DNA of 52,297 nucleotides from Streptomyces violascens. GTDB taxonomy: Bacteria; Actinomycetota; Actinomycetes; Streptomycetales; Streptomycetaceae. The stretch covers positions 1 to 52,297 of the forward strand of contig NZ_BMUA01000039.1 of assembly GCF_014649955.1 (NCBI RefSeq). Direction: 5' to 3'. The notes beneath the pieces were generated by a model. It worked only from the letters and a program-made list of their open reading frames with translations, did no database searches and was not told the DNA's origin. Positions 8,307-16,375 of this stretch are shown in pieces. Position 1 is the stretch's first letter. Each line of letters starts with the position of its first letter. A program made the translations under genes and the position numbers.

Positions 8307-9329
8307 GTGAGCACGCCCGAGGAACTCCGTCCCCAGCCGGTGGACGTCCCCCTGATCCAGATCGGTGCGCCCGCCCAGGGCGGCGGCTGCGGCGACGACT
8401 GCGGCTGCGGCTCCGAGGAGGTGTACGAGTGCGGGCTCGACCCCGCGCTCGCCGCCCTGCTCGCCGAGTCGGGTCTCGACCCCGTCCAGGTCGAGGACAT
8501 CGCGCACCTCGCCATCGAGGAGGACCTGGACGGCGGCGTGGACGTCACGTCGGCGGCCACCGTCCCCCAGGACGCCGTCGCCACCGGCGACTTCACGGCC
8601 CGCGAGGCCGGCACGGTCGCGGGCCTGCGCGTCGCCGAGGCGATCCTCTCCATCGTCTGCACGGAGGAGTTCGAGGTCGAGCGGCACGTCGCGGACGGCG
8701 ACCGCGTAGAGGCCGGCCAGAAGCTCATCAGCGTCACGACCCGCACCCGCGACCTGCTGACCGGCGAGCGCAGCGCGCTCAACCTGCTGTGCCGCCTGTC
8801 CGGCATCGCGACCGCCACCCGCGCCTGGGCGGATGCCCTCGAAGGCACCGGCGCCAAGGTCCGCGACACCCGCAAGACGACCCCGGGCCTGCGCGCCCTG
8901 GAGAAGTACGCGGTCCGCTGCGGCGGCGGCGTCAACCACCGCATGTCCCTCTCGGATGCGGCCCTGGTCAAGGACAACCACGTGGTGGCAGCGGGCGGCG
9001 TCGCCGAGGCCTTCAAGGCCGTACGCGACCGCTTCCCCGACCTCGCCATCGAGGTCGAGGTCGACACCCTGGCCCAGGTCACCGAAGTACTGGACGCCGG
9101 GGCCGACCTGATCCTGCTCGACAACTTCACCCCGGCCCAGACGGCCGAGGCGGTCGCCCTGGTCGCGGGCCGCGCGATGCTCGAATCCTCGGGCCGCCTC
9201 ACCCTGGCCAACGCCGCCGAGTACGCCGCCACCGGCGTCGACTACCTGGCGGTGGGCGCCCTCACGCACTCCTCGCCGATCCTCGACATCGGTCTGGACC
9301 TGCGCGAGGCCGGAGAGGGCCGGGCCTGA
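8307..9329 (+). CDS. nadC: Nicotinate-nucleotide diphosphorylase (carboxylating), with Cys-rich N-terminus
   Basis: 340-residue quinolinate phosphoribosyltransferase, forming nicotinate mononucleotide from quinolinate and PRPP. Family motifs are IAHLAIEEDLDGGVDVTS, RNTRKTTPG-type RDTRKTTPGLR, CGGGVNHRMSLSDAALVKDNH and EVEVDTLAQ. The GTG start lies 2 nt after nadB. Unusually, the first ~42 residues form an extension with GGGCGDDCGCGSEEVYEC, giving cysteines at about 28, 32, 34 and 42, a possible metal or thiol cluster before the normal catalytic domain. The stop overlaps the coaX ATG (TGATG). Confidence 0.96.
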   Translation: MSTPEELRPQPVDVPLIQIGAPAQGGGCGDDCGCGSEEVYECGLDPALAALLAESGLDPVQVEDIAHLAIEEDLDGGVDVTSAATVPQDAVATGDFTAREAGTVAGLRVAEAILSIVCTEEFEVERHVADGDRVEAGQKLISVTTRTRDLLTGERSALNLLCRLSGIATATRAWADALEGTGAKVRDTRKTTPGLRALEKYAVRCGGGVNHRMSLSDAALVKDNHVVAAGGVAEAFKAVRDRFPDLAIEVEVDTLAQVTEVLDAGADLILLDNFTPAQTAEAVALVAGRAMLESSGRLTLANAAEYAATGVDYLAVGALTHSSPILDIGLDLREAGEGRA

Positions 9330-10135
9330 TGCTGCTCACCATCGACGTCGGCAACACCCACACCGTCCTCGGCCTGTTCGACGGCGAGGAGGTCGTCGAG
9401 CACTGGCGGATCTCCACCGACGCCCGCCGCACCGCGGACGAGCTGGCCGTGCTGCTCAACGGCCTGATGGGCACCCACCCGATGCTCGGCGCCGAGCTCG
9501 GCGACGGCATCGAGGGCATCGCGATCTGCGCGACCGTCCCGTCCGTCCTGCACGAGCTGCGCGAGGTGACCCGCCGCTACTACGGCGACGTCCCCGCGAT
9601 CCTGGTGGAACCGGGCATCAAGACGGGCGTGCCGGTCCTGACCGACAACCCGAAGGAGGTCGGCGCCGACCGCATCGTCAACTCGATCGCCGCCGTCGAG
9701 CTCTACGGCGGCCCGGCGATCGTCGTCGACTTCGGCACGGGCACGACGTTCGACGCGGTCAGCGCGCGCGGCGAGTACATCGGCGGCGTCATCGCCCCCG
9801 GCATCGAGATCTCCGTCGACGCGCTCGGCATCAAGGGCGCCCAGCTCCGCAAGATCGAGGTGGCCCGCCCCCGCTCGGTGATCGGCAAGAACACCGTCGA
9901 GGCCATGCAGGCTGGCATCGTGTACGGCTTCGCGGGCCAGGTCGACGGCGTCGTCAAGCGCATGAAGCGCGAACTGGTCGGCCCGGACGGAGACCCGGAC
10001 GACGTCACCGTCATCGCGACCGGCGGCCTCGCCCCGATGGTGCTCGGCGAGGCCGAGGAGATCGACGAGCACGAGCCGTGGCTGACCCTGATCGGCCTGC
10101 GCCTCGTGTACGAGCGTAACGTCTCGCGCTCCTGA
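9329..10135 (+). CDS. coaX: Type III pantothenate kinase
   Basis: 268 residues of the ASKHA fold, phosphorylating pantothenate with ATP in the first step of CoA synthesis. The phosphate loop DVGNTHTVLGLF is at residues 6-17, VGADRIVN is the pantothenate-pocket motif and VVDFGTGTTFDAV is the second phosphate-binding block. The type III enzyme is not inhibited by CoA and normally needs a monovalent cation (family knowledge). The start overlaps nadC (TGATG). It closes the co-transcribed set, so the operon makes pantothenate and phosphorylates it while also feeding NAD. Confidence 0.96.
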   Translation: MLLTIDVGNTHTVLGLFDGEEVVEHWRISTDARRTADELAVLLNGLMGTHPMLGAELGDGIEGIAICATVPSVLHELREVTRRYYGDVPAILVEPGIKTGVPVLTDNPKEVGADRIVNSIAAVELYGGPAIVVDFGTGTTFDAVSARGEYIGGVIAPGIEISVDALGIKGAQLRKIEVARPRSVIGKNTVEAMQAGIVYGFAGQVDGVVKRMKRELVGPDGDPDDVTVIATGGLAPMVLGEAEEIDEHEPWLTLIGLRLVYERNVSRS

Positions 10136-10216
10136 AGCGGCGGCCGGGCGCATCGGGACCCACCCCGACACGCGCCCGGCATCGGCCTGTTAAGCGGATT
10201 TTGTCCCTGTAGGACG

Positions 10217-10222
10217 TATCGT
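10217..10222 (+). promoter_or_regulatory. -10 hexamer TATCGT of a leaderless gene
   Basis: TATCGT fits TANNNT and ends 6 nt before the ATG at 10229, placing the transcription start on the start codon. No Shine-Dalgarno sequence is present. Confidence 0.55.
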
Positions 10223-10228
10223 CGCCGC

Positions 10229-10855
10229 ATGCCCACGCCCTACGGATCCCGAGGCGGCATGGCGTTCGGCGCGGACGAGCTGCGTGTGCTCCGACGCGCC
10301 CTGGCCATCGCCCTGCACCCCACCGCCGTCAAGGACCAGGACATCAAGGACTGCCTGCGCCTGGCCGACTCCGTGGACGAGGCCGTCCGCGAGGCGGACC
10401 GGCTGCGCGCCTTCCTCCTGGCCGACCTCGCCCGTTACCGTGACGCGCTGCCCGGCTCGCTGCCCGGCTACACCGAGCTGCTCCAGGACGCCCTGGCGGC
10501 CGGCTACGACCCCGGGCCCGACGACCTGGCCGCCCTGCGCGCACTGCGCTCCGATCCGGTCTGCGCGGCCCTCCTGGAGCGCTGCCGCCGGATCGCGGAA
10601 CGCTCGGTGCGGGCCCGGCTGGCCGGCCGCACGGCCGTCCCGCCGGCCCAGCGCACCCGGCTCCTCACGCTGGTCGACGGGGGCGCCGCGGACAAGGGCA
10701 GGGGCAAGGACAAGTCGGCCGAGCCACGCCCCGCGGCCCCGGCCCGCCCGGCGCCCGCCCACCCCGCGCCGGACCGCCCCGTACCGAAGCCCTCCGAGGT
10801 CTTCCCACCGCGCCGCCGTCCCGTGCCTCCGCCGGAGGAGCGGCGAGCGGGTTAG
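10229..10855 (+). CDS. Conserved actinobacterial hypothetical protein with Pro-rich tail
   Basis: 208 residues. Residues ~12-150 are mostly helical, with charged repeats (LRRALAIALHPTAVKD, DEAVREADRLRAFLLADLARYR). The last ~60 residues are a basic, Pro/Ala-rich disordered tail. There is no signal peptide or membrane segment. Its position after coaX is typical for Streptomyces, but the function is not known to me. A TATCGT hexamer 6 nt before the ATG suggests its own leaderless transcript, separate from the pan/nad operon. Confidence 0.75.
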   Translation: MPTPYGSRGGMAFGADELRVLRRALAIALHPTAVKDQDIKDCLRLADSVDEAVREADRLRAFLLADLARYRDALPGSLPGYTELLQDALAAGYDPGPDDLAALRALRSDPVCAALLERCRRIAERSVRARLAGRTAVPPAQRTRLLTLVDGGAADKGRGKDKSAEPRPAAPARPAPAHPAPDRPVPKPSEVFPPRRRPVPPPEERRAG

Positions 10856-10887
10856 GCCCCGGCCCTGGCCCACCGGCCACCCCTGGC

Positions 10888-10893
10888 TACCCT
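10888..10893 (+). promoter_or_regulatory. -10 hexamer TACCCT of a leaderless gene
   Basis: TACCCT ends 6 nt before the ATG at 10900 and there is no ribosome binding site, so the 57-residue protein is probably made from a leaderless mRNA. Confidence 0.55.
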
Positions 10894-10899
10894 GTCGGT

Positions 10900-11073
10900 A
10901 TGGACTACGTTTCCGCGCTTCTGCCCCCCGTGGTGATGGCCATCTTCTTCATCGCGCTCGTCGTGACGATCGTGAAGAGTCAGGGTGGTCCGAACAAGGG
11001 CAAGGAGGACGCGGCCGTGGACGGCGCGCTCGCCCGCGCCGAGGCCGCCCGGCAGAAGCCCGCCTCCTCCTGA
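10900..11073 (+). CDS. 57-residue single-pass membrane protein
   Basis: Read from the DNA: begins MDYVSALLPPVVMAIFFIAL and ends RQKPASS. Residues ~5-26 form one hydrophobic span followed by VKSQGG and a charged cytoplasmic tail with Ala/Glu/Arg helix. The reading frame is closed by a strong terminator at 11103, and the start has a leaderless-type -10 element, so it looks like a real independent small gene. No family assignment. It could be a regulator of a membrane protein, as many bacterial small membrane proteins are. Confidence 0.7.
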   Translation: MDYVSALLPPVVMAIFFIALVVTIVKSQGGPNKGKEDAAVDGALARAEAARQKPASS

Positions 11074-11102
11074 CCGCGCGGTCCGGACGGCACACACAGC
11101 GG

Positions 11103-11138
11103 GGGCGCACGGGGCATTTCCCCACGTGCGCCCTTTTT
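11103..11138 (+). terminator. Intrinsic terminator after the small membrane protein
   Basis: GGGCGCAC (11103-11110) pairs with GTGCGCCC (11126-11133), with an inner GGGG/CCCC stem and CATTT loop, followed directly by TTTTT at 11134-11138. One of the clearest rho-independent terminators in the window. Confidence 0.85.
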
Positions 11139-11184
11139 GCTGCGCGCTAACTGCAAATAACCAGCCATTCGCGACATCTCCCAC

Positions 11185-11190
11185 TATGGT
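11185..11190 (+). promoter_or_regulatory. -10 hexamer TATGGT of a leaderless gene
   Basis: TATGGT ends 6 nt before the GTG at 11197. This supports the GTG rather than any downstream ATG as the start of the BlaI-type gene. Confidence 0.55.
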
Positions 11191-11196
11191 GCAGAT

Positions 11197-11658
11197 GTGC
11201 CCCGCCAATTGGGAGAGCTGGAAGACGCCGTCATGACCCGCGTCTGGCAGTGGAACCGTCCGGTGACCGTCCGGGAAGTCCTCGAAGACCTTCAGCAGGA
11301 ACGGTCCATCGCGTACACCACGGTCATGACCGTAATGGACAATCTCCATCAGAAGGGCTGGGTCCGCCGGGAAGTCGACGGACGCGCCTATCGATATACG
11401 GCGGTCTCCACACGGGCCGCGTACGCCGCGGCTCTGATGAACGAAGCCTGGTCCCAGAGCGACAACCGCGCCGCCGCACTCGTCGCCTTCTTCGGCATGA
11501 TGTCCCCCGAGGAGCGCGAAGCGCTGCGTGATGCCGTGCGCATGGTGCAGGAGCCGGAACCCGAACGCGATCGCGAAGCCGAACACGGATCCGAAGAGTC
11601 CCCACGATCCGAAGAGTCCCAAGAGGGCGATGCGCCCGGGGACAGTGCGGGGCGATAG
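11197..11658 (+). CDS. BlaI/MecI/CopY-family winged-helix repressor
   Basis: 153 residues. The BlaI-type winged helix spans about residues 3-80: RQLGELEDAVMTRVWQW, TVREVLEDLQQ, then IAYTTVMTVMDNLHQKGWV as the recognition region. The C-terminal third is a Glu/Pro-rich acidic tail rather than the usual dimer/protease-cleavage segment. No BlaR/MecR sensor protease is adjacent. In actinobacteria such repressors often control antibiotic or respiration genes, but the target here is unknown. It starts at a GTG with a leaderless-type -10, and its stop codon forms part of the -10 of argA. Confidence 0.85.
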   Translation: MPRQLGELEDAVMTRVWQWNRPVTVREVLEDLQQERSIAYTTVMTVMDNLHQKGWVRREVDGRAYRYTAVSTRAAYAAALMNEAWSQSDNRAAALVAFFGMMSPEEREALRDAVRMVQEPEPERDREAEHGSEESPRSEESQEGDAPGDSAGR

Positions 11659-11661
11659 CGT
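11656..11661 (+). promoter_or_regulatory. -10 hexamer TAGCGT of argA, overlapping the upstream stop codon
   Basis: TAGCGT ends 6 nt before the argA ATG at 11668. Its first three bases are the TAG stop of the BlaI-type gene. Confidence 0.55.
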
Positions 11662-11667
11662 CCAGGC

Positions 11668-12198
11668 ATGTCTTATCCCGCCGCAAATGCGGTCACCGTC
11701 CGCCGGGCCAGGACCGGCGATGTACCGGCCGTGCGAAGCCTTCTCGATGCGTACGTCGGCGACGGGATCCTGCTCGACAAAGCAACGGTCACCCTTTACG
11801 AGTCCATCCAGGAGTTCTGGGTGGCGGAACGCGACTCGGACGCCCGGGTGGTGGGCTGCGGGGCGCTGCACGTGATGTGGGAAGACCTCGCCGAAGTGCG
11901 CACTCTTGCCGTCGACCCCGAGTTTCACGGCAGCGGCATCGGACATCTCGTACTCGGCAAGCTGCTCCAGACCGCCCGCTGGCTCGGAGTGCGCCGGGTT
12001 TTCTGTCTTACCTTCGAGGTCGCCTTCTTCACGAAGCACGGGTTCACGGAGATCGGGGAGACTCCGGTCGATACCGTCGACACAGATGTCTACAGCGAGC
12101 TGCTGCGCTCCTATGACGAGGGCGTCGCCGAGTTCCTCGGTCTCGAACGAGTGAAGCCGAACACCTTGGGCAACACCCGGATGCTTCTGCACCTGTGA
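11668..12198 (+). CDS. argA: Short-form amino-acid N-acetyltransferase (N-acetylglutamate synthase)
   Basis: 176-residue single-domain GNAT protein. The acetyl-CoA motif A is DPEFHGSGIGHLVLGKLL at about residues 88-105, with VRTLAVDP before it and the C-terminal FFTKHGFTEIGE strand. Length and sequence fit the short N-acetylglutamate synthase first described as M. tuberculosis Rv2747, which starts arginine synthesis without the amino-acid-kinase domain of classical ArgA. Expected substrates are glutamate or glutamine and acetyl-CoA. The gene is followed by a hairpin with a T-rich tail and then lsr2. Confidence 0.82.
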   Translation: MSYPAANAVTVRRARTGDVPAVRSLLDAYVGDGILLDKATVTLYESIQEFWVAERDSDARVVGCGALHVMWEDLAEVRTLAVDPEFHGSGIGHLVLGKLLQTARWLGVRRVFCLTFEVAFFTKHGFTEIGETPVDTVDTDVYSELLRSYDEGVAEFLGLERVKPNTLGNTRMLLHL

Positions 12199-12251
12199 TC
12201 GGGGAAGCGGCAGGAAGCTGTCGGAACCCTATGTCCGAATCGCGTACGTTT

Positions 12252-12297
12252 CCCTGGAGCCAAGGATCCCGAACCTCTCCAGGGGGTTTGTGTTTTT
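12252..12297 (+). terminator. Probable terminator between argA and lsr2
   Basis: CCCTGGAG at 12252-12259 pairs with CTCCAGGG at 12277-12284, followed by GGTTTGTGTTTTT. The 17-nt loop makes it weaker than the others, and if lsr2 is transcribed from upstream it could act as an attenuator. Confidence 0.55.
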
Positions 12298-12308
12298 CAG
12301 GCAAAAGC

Positions 12309-12349
12309 GGTTTCCTTTCCGCGTACTGCATTTTCGATGAAAGGAAATC
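12309..12349 (+). promoter_or_regulatory. Stem-loop occluding the lsr2 ribosome binding site
   Basis: TTTCCTTTC at 12311-12319 is the exact complement of GAAAGGAAA at 12339-12347, and one G-U and one G-C pair extend the stem to 11 bp with a 19-nt loop. The right arm contains the lsr2 Shine-Dalgarno (AAGGA), and the GTG start follows at 12352. Confidence 0.6.
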
Positions 12350-12351
12350 CG

Positions 12352-12696
12352 GTGGCACAGAAGGTTCAGGTCCTTCTTGTCGATGACCTCGACGGTGGCG
12401 AGGCTGACGAGACCGTGACGTTCGCTCTTGACGGGAAGAGCTTCGAGATCGACCTCACCACCGCCAACGCGGACAAGCTCCGGGGTCTCCTTGAGCCGTA
12501 CGTGAAGAGCGGCCGGCGCACCGGTGGCCGCGCGGCCGGCGGTCGTGGCAAGGCCCGTGGTGGCGCGCTGCTCGGTACCGGCAACCAGAACACTGCCGAG
12601 ATCCGCAAGTGGGCCAAGGAGCAGGGCTACAACGTGAACGACCGCGGACGCGTCCCGGCCGAAATCCGTGAGGCCTACGAGAAGCAGAACGGCTGA
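12352..12696 (+). CDS. lsr2: Lsr2-family nucleoid-associated DNA-bridging protein
   Basis: 114 residues. Lsr2 coats AT-rich, often foreign, DNA and silences it, acting as an H-NS analogue. The N-terminal oligomerisation part begins AQKVQVLLVDDLDGG (residues 2-60). A Gly/Arg/Lys-rich linker follows, then the DNA-binding domain with AEIRKWAKEQGYNVNDRGRV, where RGR is the AT-hook-like minor-groove motif. The GTG at 12352 is chosen over the in-frame ATG at 12337 because the SD AAGGA is 6 nt upstream of it and the family starts MAQKV. The 5' region is AT-rich for this genome, consistent with autoregulation (inference). The 3' end overlaps the convergent gene by 22 nt. Confidence 0.96.
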   Translation: MAQKVQVLLVDDLDGGEADETVTFALDGKSFEIDLTTANADKLRGLLEPYVKSGRRTGGRAAGGRGKARGGALLGTGNQNTAEIRKWAKEQGYNVNDRGRVPAEIREAYEKQNG

Positions 12697-13307
12697 GTTC
12701 CCGCGTTCCCCGCACCACCTGGGGATTTCGCGTGAAACAACCGGGCCCGGTGGCATTCCGTCGCCGCCGCGGCCACCAGCCTCACGAGGCTGAGGCCCGC
12801 GGCGCGACCGCCCGGCAGGGTCCCCGGACCCTGGGAAGCGCCCTTTTCACCGGCACCACCGCACTGAGTGAATCCGGTGAAAGAGGGCAGCCGAGCTTCC
12901 ACCTCGCACCCGGGCTCGGGGGGTCGCAGCCATACGGCGGCCCCCCGCGAGCCGGCCCATCCCGGCGGCAGGGGTGCGGTGATCCGGCCCCCGGCGCCGA
13001 CGGCCGTCAGATCGAGGCCGACGCCGCCCCACTCCAGCCAGTCGAGCAGCCCCGGCAGCTCGTCCGCGCTTCCGGCCGCCACGAGCAGCCGCATCCGGTG
13101 TCCCACGAGGGCGACCGGGCCCGTCCGTTCGTACCGCTTCAGCAGGGCGGATCCGGCGGTCGCCGGGAGTTCCAGGACGTCGAAGCGCAGTCCGGTGAGC
13201 AGCTGGACGGGGGGACCCGCGCAAACGGCCCAGCCGAGCTCGCGCTCGTACCACTGCGCGAGCGGGCCATCCAGGGGAGCGCGGGGTGCCGGCACGGTGA
13301 AGGCCAT
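12675..13307 (-). CDS. SCO3374-family conserved Streptomyces protein
   Basis: 210 residues, found at this place (between lsr2 and clpC) in Streptomyces as I recall it. It begins MAFTVPAPRAPLDGPLAQWY, and LAQWYERELGWAVCAGPPVQL resembles the N-terminus of bifunctional primase/polymerase-like hypothetical proteins; no catalytic motif can be confirmed. The C-terminal ~60 residues are low-complexity. The gene is convergent to lsr2 and its last 22 nt are antisense to the lsr2 3' end, so each transcript could interfere with the other. Function unknown. Confidence 0.75.
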   Translation of the reverse strand: MAFTVPAPRAPLDGPLAQWYERELGWAVCAGPPVQLLTGLRFDVLELPATAGSALLKRYERTGPVALVGHRMRLLVAAGSADELPGLLDWLEWGGVGLDLTAVGAGGRITAPLPPGWAGSRGAAVWLRPPEPGCEVEARLPSFTGFTQCGGAGEKGASQGPGTLPGGRAAGLSLVRLVAAAATECHRARLFHAKSPGGAGNAGTQPFCFS

Positions 13308-13518
13308 GCCCGGAGCAACTGGAGAAACGTCGTGGGGTTACGCTGAGTTTCCGGACCACTGCGCTCCGTTGTGGAATGCGGGACGCGTGGGGCTGTGGGT
13401 GGGCGCAAGGTTGTTCGCCCGTAGCTTACGGAACCGGGGTGTGCCGCATGGAGTGTCGGTCCCGACGGGTAAGACATTCCTAGTGGGGAGGGGCGACGCG
13501 CTCGTCAGGCGGTCTCAC

Positions 13519-13535
13519 GTTCGCCATCGGCGTAC
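13519..13535 (+). promoter_or_regulatory. ClgR-type box GTTCGC-N5-GCGTAC
   Basis: Matches the GTTCGC-N5-GCG(A/T)AC pattern described for ClgR, the activator of clp and lon genes in actinobacteria. It lies 29 bp upstream of the SigR-like -35 element, a sensible place for an activator. Confidence 0.6.
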
Positions 13536-13563
13536 TGGAGACAGGGGTATCTGCCTGGCCTGC

Positions 13564-13590
13564 GGGAACATCGTCTCGCACCATCGGGTT
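13564..13590 (+). promoter_or_regulatory. SigR-like promoter of clpC
   Basis: GGGAAC at 13564-13569, an 18-nt spacer and GTT at 13588-13590 fit the GGAA(T/C)-N18-GTT pattern of thiol-oxidative-stress promoters; clpC is a known SigR target in S. coelicolor. Confidence 0.6.
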
Positions 13591-13737
13591 GGAGCAGTTG
13601 TCGGCTGTTCGGGCCGGGAGGCAATGAACGGGTGTCGGCAGTTGGAATGAGCTGTCCCGCCCTGCGGGACTAGCATGCGGAAGGACAGGGAGGGGACCGC
13701 CCCCTTACTGCCCGACCGCTCTGAGGAGCGATTAACG

Positions 13738-16266
<2,529 letters not shown>

Positions 16267-16267
16267 T

Positions 16268-16279
16268 CCTCTTCGGAGG
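16268..16279 (+). terminator. Small UUCG hairpin just after clpC
   Basis: CCTC and GAGG close a TTCG loop directly after the clpC stop. On its own it would be weak; it precedes the main terminator at 16291 and may protect the mRNA 3' end. Confidence 0.4.
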
Positions 16280-16288
16280 TCTTGCCTG

Positions 16289-16344
16289 AAGGGGCTGCCC
16301 CGGCTCGTACGTGACGTACGGACCGGGGCAGCCCCTTTTGTTGT
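16289..16344. terminator. Strong bidirectional terminator between clpC and the NACHT gene
   Basis: GGGGCTGCCCCGG (16291-16303) pairs perfectly with CCGGGGCAGCCCC (16323-16335), extended by AA/TT, with an inner CGTAC dyad in the loop and TTTTGTTGT following. It serves clpC and, from the other side, may end the minus-strand NACHT transcript at 16376. Confidence 0.85.
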
Positions 16345-16375
16345 CCCGGTGGAATGGTTCGACTCGCCTGATCGG

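Larger units (their letters stand above)
13308..13737 (+). promoter_or_regulatory. 430-nt clpC control region
   Basis: No gene is seen here. It holds a ClgR-like dyad at 13519-13535, a weaker copy at 13413-13429 (GTTCGC, 5 nt, GCTTAC), a SigR-like promoter at 13564-13590 and a leader of roughly 140 nt to the clpC start. GAGGAG at 13723-13728 is the clpC ribosome binding site. Confidence 0.7.

Noticed and set aside
12223..12250. ECF-type promoter (GGAAC...CGT) before lsr2
   Set aside because: The spacing is ambiguous and a terminator-like hairpin follows, so the match was judged too weak.
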